Program-made: the position numbers and the translations under genes
In this document: positions 24,654 through 36,600 of the stretch, piece by piece
Position numbering within the stretch: position 1 is the stretch's first letter
Layout: each line of letters begins with the position of its first letter
Notes under the pieces: model-generated
Databases searched by the model: none
What the model was told of the DNA's origin: nothing
Seen by the model: only the letters and a program-made list of their open reading frames with translations
Assembly: GCA_036245525.1 (NCBI GenBank)
Contig: BTPG01000004.1
Span: forward strand, 210,218,912-210,282,911
Length of the DNA stretch: 64,000 nucleotides
Source: Semisulcospira habei
Lineage: Eukaryota > Mollusca > Gastropoda > Semisulcospiridae
Direction of reading: 5' to 3'

Positions 24654-27600
24654 CGTGCGTGTGCGTGTGCGCGCGTGTGTGTGAATATACGTTTGGAATT
24701 CAGAAGTAGTTTAAAATTGCACGTGTTTCGACAAAAACATTGGAGTAAAAGCCCCGACAGTTATATCCAATGTTTTCATCAAAACACGTGCAATTTCGAC
24801 CTATTTCTGATTTCAGGAAAAATCGTATATCATGGGTGCATTTGTGTCTTGTCTATATGTATGCTGCAGATGAAAAGAAATGCCACATCATCATCAGAAT
24901 CATTGTTTCTGATGATTCCGATGATGTACACATTTGTTTTGCTTGTCAGCATACGTTAAGTAATTTCCTTCCGATCAAGGGGCGCAGCCTACCATTTTGG
25001 ACCTGATTTAACCCTTTGCGTGTCAGTAGCGGTTTTTGTCGTGTCCTGAAGGAATCATCGCGTCAAAAACCACAAAAGCCCTGTTGTTTCCACAGTGGTT
25101 TCCTGACTGGCAAGGTCAAAAGAGGTCAGCTGCCGGAAGAAGGCCGGCTGGCTTGGGCCAACACAGTCAACGTAGGCCTGCAGGCCGCCCCGGAGTATGC
25201 TGTCCTGGACAAAGAGCGAAACTGGAAAACGCTGGAGACTCTGGAAAAAATCGCCAAAAGGAAAGGTAAGGTGAACTAGCACAGATTGTACAACAGGTTC
25301 TGCTTATCTCATTAGATGTTGAGGATGAAATTATCAATTCAGCTGTACATTACAGTTCTGGAGACACATCGACCATGATAGTTCAAGGGTGGTGTCAGAA
25401 TAGCTTGGCGCCGACGGGGCGGTCCGTGGCACAGTGGTTAAGGCGCCAGCCACTAATGCTAAAGGTGCGAGGTTCGAGACCGGGTAGAGATAGTAACTAT
25501 GGGCGGAAATGGACAATTTATATCTATCCCAAATTTCCAGGATTTTTCGACCGCTTACTCCCATGCCCTAACGCCGCCCGTTTTTCTAGGTTTCTCCTTA
25601 TTTTTTCAGTAAAATAAAGGTTTCCAAATTCAATGTCATTCATGACTAAAGCAAAATTAACCTCCGTGCTAATTAATCCATCGATTATGTAAGTGTGTTC
25701 ATTTTGCAACGCGTATTTTATTGATTACTTAGTCAATTACGGGTATTTCAGATAGACGATTGTGGGCGTCGGACATACGCGCGCACTTACAGGGAGCTAA
25801 CAACACACACTCACACATACACACAGCAGCAGTTATTTCCCTTAGTACTAAACCCGCGACACGGTTTGTTCACGCCTCGCCACTGAACTCTGCGTGCGCG
25901 CTGCTCAGTAGTGACGCATGTCACCTGGGCAGCGCTGTGTTGTTTGCCAAACATTAACCGGTCTTTTCTACCTTGTGTGTTGAGCGAGGCAGACGTGTTT
26001 CAAAACGTGGCAGAATTCTTAACCGGTGATAGCACTAAACCTTGTAAAAATATACTACTTTGATATCGGTAAGTGTCGCCGTTTCTGACATTTTCTAGTG
26101 TAGATTTGCCCGAGTCAACGCTGACTAGCGTACGTTACAAAAATACATAGTGACTGTATACAAGACACTGACAAATAGTTTGTCGGTAGTTTGCGTGTTT
26201 AATTTGTCACATTTAGAAACAAGACAGGCCTCGCGGTTAGTTTGCATTGCGCTAAGTTTAATCTGCTATGGAGAGTGGCTAATCTAGGGTGCCAAAATCC
26301 ATAATACAGAAAATACGAAAAGAAACTGTGTGTTCTAGCCAGGCTGCTACGAGGGTACCCCACTGTCTTTCCGAAAGGTGTACAGTTTGCGGAAGCAAAT
26401 TGAACAAATGTTAAAAGTACAGGAAATAGCCGATTTTTGGAAAAACCTCTAACGCTGGTCCATATCTATGATTGTTTGTTTGTTTTGTTTGTTTGTACAA
26501 AGGCTCTAGTGCGTCTTAACAATTCTGTTTGAATCACATCTGAGACATTTTATCACTTTCGTTTTGTTAACTGACTAAGCCCGTGTGATCATCACCGAGC
26601 AGGCCGCACTAACAAGGAAAAATGAAAACGTGTAACTATTAGTCCGTGTGAGTGATTAATCACCGAGCAGGCCGCAAACAAGAAAAATGAAACGTGTAAA
26701 TGTAACTGTAAGTCTGAGTAAAAAATCACTGAGCAGATCACAAACATTACACATGAAAATGTGTGACTGTAATTTCATATGTGATCTATTACCTAGCAGA
26801 TCACAAACAAGACAAATGAAAATGTGTAACTGTAAGTCTTTAAGTGAGAAATCACAGAACATACCACAAAAAGGCTGTACGTCTGAGAGTGTGAAATCAC
26901 AGAACATACCACAAAAAGGCTGTAAGTCTGAGAGTGAGAAAATCATCGGACAGGTTACACGTAAAAGTGGCTTTAAGACTGAGAGTGAGAAAATCATCGG
27001 TCAGGTCATAAAATGGACGGAGTGATATTTTGTCTGATGTGTGACAAACACCATAATGACCAAGTCGCACGAGAAGCTAATGTTTATATGTTTGTTTTGT
27101 ATTTGTCTCATCATAAATGTTATGGACCAAGTGTGAGGTGTTTCACCGCGCTCATGCAAGTAGCTTGCTTTTTGCAAGTGAATTGAAACGGATTTTACAT
27201 AGGTTTTAGCAACAGGACTGACGGTGGGGTATACCTGTAGCACCCTGGCAAAGAAAGATGATTTTGGCTTTGTATCTGAATAATTGATTGATTGATAACT
27301 AAGCACCCTGGACAAGCCTTCAAACCGTGGTAGTTGTGCGGATTTAAGCCTGACTAAGCCATATGCTGTGCCGCGCCCGTGAAAATAGGTATAATGATCT
27401 CACGTAGCATTAGTGACGGGTTATATTGAAGGTGTTAACAGAATATTGAGCCTCTTAAAACAGAGTCATTTGTTATCATTTTCATGTCGTAGACAACTAA
27501 GAAATGATAGATGGAACACAGAGTTAAATGACTCTGTTTACAAAGACCTTAGAGAAACTGTGTAATCTCATGCGATCGTGGTAACCAGCGTAAACAAGTG

Positions 27601-30600
27601 ACGTAGTACGATAGAAACGAGTTCGACAGTGTCGAACCGGTATCTATCGTCCTACGTCACAGGGTCTTAGTAACGGCGTAAACAAGTGACGTAGTACGAT
27701 AGAAACGAGTTCGACACTGTCGAACCGGTATCTATCGTACTACGTCACAGGGTCTTAGTAACGGGGCGAAGTGCGCAGTGCCGATATACAGTCGCGGTGC
27801 ATACAACTGAAATGCGGTGAAGTTTTCTGCGGACCGGAGTCTACAATATTCGTGCATTCTGAATAAAGATTTTGTGTCTGTCTGTGAGTGTGTGTGTATG
27901 AGTGTGTGTGTGTGAGTGTCTGTGTGTATGCGTGTGAGTGCATGTATGTATGTATGCGTGTGTTCGTCTGTGTGAATGCGTGCGTATGTATGTATGTGTG
28001 CGTGTGTGTATGCGTGTGAGTGCATGCGTGTATGTGTGTATGCGTGCGTGTGAGTGTTTGTGTATGCGTGCGTGTGAGTGTTTGTGTGTGTGTGCGTGTG
28101 TGAGTGCATGTGTGCGTGTATGTACGTGTGTGTGTGTGTTTGCGTGCGTGTATGCATGTGTTTATATGTGTATGTGCGTCCGTGTTTGCGTGCGTGCGTG
28201 TGTGCGTGTATATATGTGTGTTAGAGATATAAGATATAAGATTCCAAAAACATTTTTTTTTTCATTGCCTCTGTGCCAATACCCCCCAAAACATAGTTAT
28301 TTAAATAATAACCACACACACACACACACACACACACAAAAACCAACCAATTAACATTGCTATATGCACTTGATAACAAATTATTTAAGTTATCTGCAGA
28401 TACTTGATAACAAATTTCCAAAGTCACTTATAACTGACAAATAACTTTACAGGTAACCTTTTAAGAACCTATAATTAGTTATAAATGACTTAAGTCAAGA
28501 ACTTATAAGAACTTAAACATAACAAATTGTAAGTTCTTGACTTAAGTCACAACTTACTCAGACAGATTTGTCAAGATACAAGGACAATGAAAAAACTTTT
28601 TTTTAGTAATAGTCGGGTGGTGGTGGTGGTGCTGATGGGGTTAAATAGTTAGGTGGCATGTCATTTTTCTGTGAAGTGTATGTCATTAATAAACGATTAC
28701 CAAATCTGATTTTTATTTGTTTAAAAGATTGTGTAGTTTTTCTGTGGTTTCCTGTACCCCTATCCTTTTTCCCTCTGCTAAAAAACTGGCCTTCAGTTCT
28801 TCAACATTCACGGGTGATTGACTACGCATCTTATTCTGTATTTCAGATTTTTGTTTCTTGTAATTATTTAAATCATCCTGGACCCGCTTAAATTCTTCGT
28901 CATCAATAAAATTATCATTCAATGCCTTACTGATAATAAGTTTAAGACTGCTCAGCTTTGCACCCGCCAAAGTACTCAATGCTTCATGTTTTTCTAATTT
29001 CGTGTGAAACCTTTTGTTTAAGGCTTCCAAACCAAAACAAGCCAGGCATGTAGCAACGCTAACACCCTCAACTGCTATTCCAGCCAAACTCCCAATTCCT
29101 GTGGCGAACAGAACAATACCCCCTACAGAACATGAAGCTGAAACTGCACCAATAGCCATAGAAGTGTTTTGAACAGAATTAAATACTGACTTATACCTCC
29201 TTTTGCACCGTGAGTACTTAGCCTCTTCACTTTCCAAATATTTCAAAGCTTCTGTAATATTATTTAATCTGAATGCGTCTGCCTGTAATGTTTTATCTGA
29301 AGCAATTGTCACCTGTGGATCAGGCGCAAGTGTTGTTTTAGTCATCTCATTTGTTTCAGTCGGATCAAGCGTCGGTAGTTGCGGATAAAAGTTTACCATT
29401 TTTTTTATTGACAAATATTTTTTTTTTATTTAATCAGCAATTACATTTTGCAACTCTTCAAAAGTATACAATTTGCTGGCATAATAAAATGCAACAAGAT
29501 CAATGTGTTCAAGGTTTATGTAAGTTAGACGAACAAAAGTTGTTTTGTCAACCACCACCTTGACAGCGGGAATACTGCTTGAAACATTAATAACATCATT
29601 ATTTTTTGTAATGGCAATAAAGACCTTTGATGATTCTGTTACTGTTTCATTCCATGTAAGTTTAATTCCTTGTGCTATATTTGCCTCTTTTGCAGAAGCA
29701 ACAGATTTCATGATAATTTCAAATACTATTGTCACTTCTCTAGCCACGACTAAGCTTGCTGGCATAAACACAACAGAAGTATCTGATCTACCCTTTCTAG
29801 TTGTAAGAAGATACCGCCGTCTCTCATAATTTTCAACTTTCAGTTTTTCTCTGCTATTGTTGTCTGGGGCAAAACTTGGAACAAGGCTTACAATAAGCGG
29901 CCCAGAATTAACAACCTTCCTAAACACTAAGGCACCTTCGTCATCAGTGTATACATAAGGACTAATAAATTCAATCTTTATGTCCCAGTCAATTGTGGGT
30001 GGTGGTGCCGGTACAGGTGAAACCACCCACTTACTACCTACATGTATTAAGTTGTAAGGCGCATTATTTACAGGTGGAGTAGGTACAGTAACATCACGAA
30101 GCTGACCAAGTTTAGGAATCTGTTTTTCACCGTCTTTCATGTCGACAATTACTTTCCTCTTGTACATACCAGTTGAATCAAGTTCAAAACCATATATTTC
30201 TCCAATTTCCCCTTCCTTCTCAAAATCCTGTACGTCTGCAAATCTTTCAACTCTGTTACTGGACACGCAACTGGTATGATTCTAGGCTTTGGACCAAGAC
30301 CACTCATTTTTATAAACAAAAATAAAATTATTTAATTTCTAACACTACACTAAAATCATGCATAAGAACTGGTTTGTCATCCTGATTAGTTACAGATATA
30401 CTCAGTGACTCAAAGAAACTAGAACCTAATTTCTTAAACTGCAAATTAGGAAATCTAACAACTACACTTTCACAATACGGAGCAGTTCCAGTAGGTAAGC
30501 ATCTCAACAAAGTTGAAGGCTTTCCATTGTGAACATTCTCAGATGTGTTTAGTTCTTTCAAATAAACATTTAGCACTCTGTGTACTGACAAATTGACAGG

Positions 30601-33600
30601 GCGTTTTCCAGTTATTTTAAGTTTTTTTGTCTTCATTGTTATAATACCAAACATGGCTTCATCTAAATCATCTGATCTATACCAATCTTCGTCGATATAA
30701 AATCCAAGTAAATATGCAAATCTATCTGAGATCTTTAACCAATCTTGTGTCGGAGATTCTAATGTAACAAGTAGGTTAGCTGGATTTAAAGTTGCTTTAA
30801 TTTTAAAATTACTTTGAAACCATTCAGCTATAGTACAAAAGTCATAATAACCAGGCGGTAAAGCTTCAGTCTTACCACCAAAAATTACTTTATTATATAT
30901 ATCATCTTCTACATTAAACCATTTTACTGTATAGAACATTTCATGGATAGCTACAGACTTGCTACCATCACGATTATCAATCCCATTAGTTAACCACACT
31001 GGTTTGCTTGTGTCAAGATTTGTTAAGGTAATAAACATTTTTATTATCTCATATAAAAAAAGGATGGAATTTAAATCACCAACCATTACCACAACAAACG
31101 CATTTCAATTTAATGTGGATGCCAAATATAATGTTGCACCTACTTATGAACAGAAAATAATTCAACTAAATCAACTTGATATTGCTGTGTCTGACGCAAG
31201 CGTACAAGATCTATTTCAAGTCAAAGTACCGAATCCGTTTGACCATTACCTAAACCCTCCAATAACAGATGACTCAACTGCAAGAAAGTGGTCTTCAAGT
31301 CCACTACAGATGTTTCAAAACCAACTTAACTTTGCAATACTATGTTCAACTACAGGCTGTGGTGTTTCATTTACAGATCATTTGAATCACTCAAACAAAC
31401 TGATTAGGTCTGTGTATCATTTCCATGTTTATTACCAGCTTAGACGTATTCTGTCAGAACTTCATACACCACTGCCAACTGAATCCAGTTTCAACAGATA
31501 TAACAACCCCATGGATATGAAAGCATTTGAACGCATTTGTAATGAATTTAACATAAGCCCCAGGTATGACTTTACACAAAAACTTGATGATCACAAAGGC
31601 ATGGGTACATTGTATTACGCTTTGAGTCACAGACAATACCCTCAAGATTACTACCCTGGTTACACTTCATTCTCATCAAAATCACAAGTCTGGTTAGGAT
31701 CAATAGAGCAGAAGCAGTCTAACGCCTGGACCACATTTATTTTAGATAAATCTGACGGGTTTACTCAAGCGGGAGTCGAGCGCGTCAATGAGTCTATCAG
31801 AACATATGTCTGGTGTATACTAGGTGCACAATCACTAACAAAATCAAACATTTTGAATGGAAGTGGAAAATTTGAAGCACAAAAACAGTTTCTTGCAAAT
31901 CTTGAAGATTCAATTAATTCAACAGTAGATCTCCCATCTAGCATACAGCGCTACCAAAACGTACTCAGATATGCCAGATCAAAAGTTGACTTTGTAGTTG
32001 GCATTGGGTTATACATGTTACCATCTGATCTTCAACTCCAAATGGGAACAATAACAAATTATAATAATGAAATCATTGTTGCAGGTCGTGATCAAAAACT
32101 AGGTCTCAATCAATCTGTAAACTTAGGAGGAACAACCACACATGTACAGTCATTAAAATCATTACAGACGGTAACACCCCTGGCCCCGGCCCCGGCCCCA
32201 GCCCCATCACCGGCACCCATACGACCAGTACAGTCAACACCAACCCCTGACACACATGAGTCAGAGAGAACTGCTTTGGTAATAGGTCTAACAGGATTAG
32301 GGGTATTACTTCTTTATCTGTTTCATTAAATAACCCACCATCAACCCTCCTACTGTAACCAGAAAGACCCACACATGCTCTGCCATAAACCCAACTACCT
32401 TTGCTGTAGTAGTAATCAGCCAACTGACAACAGTGCCTATAATGCCAGGCAAAGCGTCCATTGCTTTCACAGCCAATTTTTTAAGCAAGTCTGATATGTG
32501 AGACAGTTGTTTCTTTACCCACGTCTGTAAATCTTTTGGGTCTGTTGGAGTCGGGGGGCCCGGGGTTGGTGGTGCCGGTGCCGAGGGTGCACCCCCACCA
32601 CTGCCGGAGACAGCTAACACAACAGTACTGATAATAAACCCAAGAGCTGTAATTAAACTAGCAATAGTGATACCCTGTTCTCTGAAAAGTGTTTTCAATC
32701 TCTCAGCCAGAGTTGTGTCTTCGTGAAGTATTTTCTGAATAGTTTCTCTAATCCTGTTGACCTGTGATTTTAGTTTTTGTCTTCCAATACTAATTGTTTC
32801 TAACCGTCCTGATCTTTCTATCTGCAAATCATTTAATCTGTGTTGAATTCTTTCTTTCATTTCTGTGTCAAGATTCCCATTGTCTGCGGTAGCCAGTTTC
32901 TCTTTTTCACGTTCTATGTGTTTATCAAGCTCACCCAGTTTGGCAACATTATTAACCATCTCACCTCTTATTGTCTGCAGTGATTTATCCAATCCCATAA
33001 TCTCCCTCATTGACAAAGGTGGGTCGTCTATTGTTTTAATAGCGTCATTTATTTGTCCTTCAGTAAATGAGGTTTCTTGTATCACTGTGTTTGCTATTTC
33101 TGGTAGGCTTGTTACTGGTGCCATTTCAATCTCTTGTCCTGTTGGCAACTTTGTTTGCGTGTCATGAAGAACACTAGCCAGTCTTGGCGTGACAGGAGAC
33201 CCACCAATACCAAGTTGACGCAAGGCACCAACACCACCTTCATTTTTTATTGTACTTAAAGCCCTAAACCTACTACTAGCCCCACCCGGGTCTGCCCTGG
33301 GGGACTTGGGTGGGGTTAGGTATTTTTCAGTTCCCAGGGTCACCCTGGTCAGCCCCACAGGGTGGGTTTTTCTCTCTATTCTGGGGCATGTGTTTCTGTC
33401 TACCCTTTGTCCATTCACCTGTATTTGCCTTTTTAAAACTCTCCCTACTGTCTGCACTGCCTGTAGCTCTTGATATTGGATGTGTGTTGCTAAATGGTCT
33501 TAGCTTTATTTAGGCCCCATGTGTTAGGTTTATTTAATGTATTTGACCGGCTGGCGACATACATTCAATGTTCTGTTTAGTTGTTTTTTTCACAAGCAGT

Positions 33601-36600
33601 GCAGGCACGTCCTGAGAAAGCCTTGTTGCTGTCGGGACGTTAAGCAATGTACAATCAATCAATCAACCTAAACCTACTAGGGTCTTTTTTGTTAGTCAAT
33701 AGTACTTTTCCTTTGTCAACAGTATTTAAATATAAATGACCCTTGCCATCAAGTTCAAACTGATTAGGATCTACGTTGTCTGGGCGGCCACCAACATGAT
33801 CATAAAACGAGTTCACTTTGGTTTCTAAAAGTTCATGACGTAAACTGTAAATATTTCTTGTACCAGTCATATCTGCCATATCTGTCATATCTGTTGTATT
33901 ACCAAAATCATACGTGTCATCCATTTCAAAATCTTCATGATTAAATCCTCCTGCTGCCATTGTTTTATTAATTTATTATTTTTTATTGTGCATAATAAAA
34001 ATGACACAGTCTTACGGATCAAAGTTAGACCCATACAGAAAACTACGTGAGCCTCTGGGTGTTAAGGGCATAAGACAATCAATCGTCATCACAAACAATC
34101 CTAGTACCATAGACCAGAACCAAACACTTACAGTCAAGTTTCCAAACCTAGGCCCCAGTGACGTTATCGTTCCTGGCACTGCACGCCTAGCATTTAATAT
34201 TGAACTATCATCAGACGCAGATGTAAACAGAACACTGGTTGACAATCTTGGCAGAGCAATTGTTAGAACTATTAAAGTAAAACTTGAAGGGCAGGAAGTG
34301 TTTAGTCTTGACGACTCAGATGTGTTCTACTGTTACAAAGACCTTTGGCTCACAAGAGAAGAACGAGAAGACCGTATTTATCAAGGCATACAGCCAGATA
34401 ATGTTTGTAAACTTCGAATCAATGCTGGAGATAAATCAACGTCAGCAGCCCAGGACGTTATATTAGCAGAAACATATGGAACCAGATTTTACATTCCACT
34501 TGAGTTTGAAATCCTAACAGCTCATTTGCCTTATTACCAAGGGGCACTGAATGACCGTCTGAGTTTTGAACTAACCTTCAATGACTACTCCAAAGTTATT
34601 AAATCATCTGCCACAGATGCAACATATAAGATCTCTAACATTTCCTTGGAATATGAAATTGTCACACATATTGAACTAGCCAGACTCATTCAAAATCAAT
34701 ACCAGTCAAGACTTCCAATTTATTATGACCGTGTGATTAGACATAGTTTAATACCCAAAGACAAGAGTGACCCAATGTGGAACATAAACTTGAACACACC
34801 AGCTAGGTCACTGAAAGGTATTCTTATGTTGTTTGTTGAACCGGTGAGTCCATACAAAAGAGATTCAGAAAAATTCTACAATCCTAAGATTACACATTTG
34901 TCCTGCACAATTGAAGGCCGTCCTAATCAAGTGTACGCTTCAGGAATGCTGCCTTATCAACACTATGACGAAATCACAAAGTATTTTGCGGGTGGAAGGA
35001 TTAGAGATAAACCTGCAAACATTGCGTGCAAAGATCTACATCTGTATGATGTTAGGATCGGACAATACCTGACAAACAAGTATGCACTGTGGCTAGACCT
35101 TCGTAGTACAGATGACGATTATCTTCACGGGTCAGGTCGAACTGTCGAGAATGGTAGTGATGGAATAACAATTCAGATACAAAAGAAGGTTGAAACTGCT
35201 GCAGCCATTAACATATATTTGTATTTGATTTATGATGCACAACTCAATATTGCAGAAAGCAGACTGAGTGGACACATATATTAAAATTATATTGTGTATT
35301 AAAATGAACCGGAGCTTGATGACCCTTGACCCACACTGTGGATTGTTTTGTGGTGCCACAGGGTGTGGGAAAACTGAATTTGTACTTAACCTCTTACAAA
35401 CAAGATACATACACCACTTTGAAAACATTGTCATATTTTGTCCAACCATCAAACACAACAAAGCTTATCACAACCGTTTATTCATTTGGACTGACAACAA
35501 CATATATTTAGTTGACCCTGAAAAGAAACTGAATGACTACCTACAATATTTTTACAAGCAATTTGAAGGACAGCCAACGTTGTTTATTGTTGATGACTGT
35601 TCTGCAGAGAAAGACATTGTCAAGAAGAGAAACACTCTAGCAGAACTTGCCTTCAGTGGCAGACATGCAAACATCAGTGTATGGATTCTCACTCAGAAAT
35701 ATAATGCAGTACTGAAAGATTTTCGAGAACAGTTAAAGTTTATCTGTTTGTTTTACTGTAAGGATCGTGACAGCTTTGAAGACTGTCTCAGAGAGAATGA
35801 TGTCATACCAAATAAACATGAACGTGATGATGTAAAAAATAAACTGAAATCAACTAAGCATCTAAAGCTTATTTTAAAGACAGATCAGCCCACAGGGTAT
35901 GGGTTAGTAAATTGATGTAAATTAATTTATACATTTGTTTGTCCAATAAAAATGACAGACGGACAAATCATACAGGTGCTTGATCTTACTCACCTTTTCA
36001 AAGATGTTATGCACTTTACTGACTTAATATCACCCAAACAGACTTACATAAGCCTTTCAGCACCATCAGAAATATATGCTACATATAGTGTGACTTTGGA
36101 TTATGTCGATGAGCATCCAAATGTGGAGTGCATGACAGTTGATTTAAAGACACCTACTTTTAAAGTTAATGATACCAACTATGGTTGGTTAGGGGAAATT
36201 TGTTATAGCATATTTAAACAACTATGCAAACTAAATGTTTATATTGACAGTGTTACAGTTAATAAAGTGGTATTACACAAGGTGAGCCAGCAGAGTTAAC
36301 GTTAATATTTTTTATTTTATTATTTTGTCGGTCAAATAAAAATGACGGACAATGTTCAAAACCCTGGCTCATCAAACCCTGGCTCATCAAGCTTAAGAAA
36401 CGTGTTTCACACAACAGACTTGCCTATATCCAATACTGATAATGTCTATGAATCAATAGAAAACTCTTTTTCTGTCATACAAGATAATCTTCTTACAGGC
36501 AGTGTGAAAATTCAGATTGTTGCCAAAATAGAATTCACTAGAGTGGACGGTGAATTAATTGTATTGTATATATCAACAAGACAACACACTGTTAACACAA

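Larger units (their letters stand above)
25636..28650. other. Gene-free left arm of the Polinton
   Basis: Three kilobases without a credible gene, unusual for a compact Polinton. It holds degenerate tandem repeats (26590-27010), an 88-bp palindromic unit in two copies (27589-27765), a long irregular GT-rich tract (27884-28220) and a small hairpin (28487-28548). Short frames in the GT-rich and repeat tracts are composition artefacts. Confidence 0.6.

Noticed and set aside
25420..25485. tRNA gene on the plus strand
   Set aside because: The sequence is interrupted by the Polinton after the B box and the right flank is SINE body with an (ATT)n tail.
26656..27025. Overlapping 113- and 112-codon frames in the Polinton arm
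   Set aside because: Both strands open over tandem repeats; no start context like the other Polinton genes.
30959..31063. Extended N-terminus for the 31064 gene
   Set aside because: It would overlap the divergent penton gene; the ATG at 31064 fits the spacing of the element's other starts.
32865..33167. Plus-strand 100-codon frame in the Polinton
   Set aside because: Shadow of the minus-strand coiled-coil protein gene.
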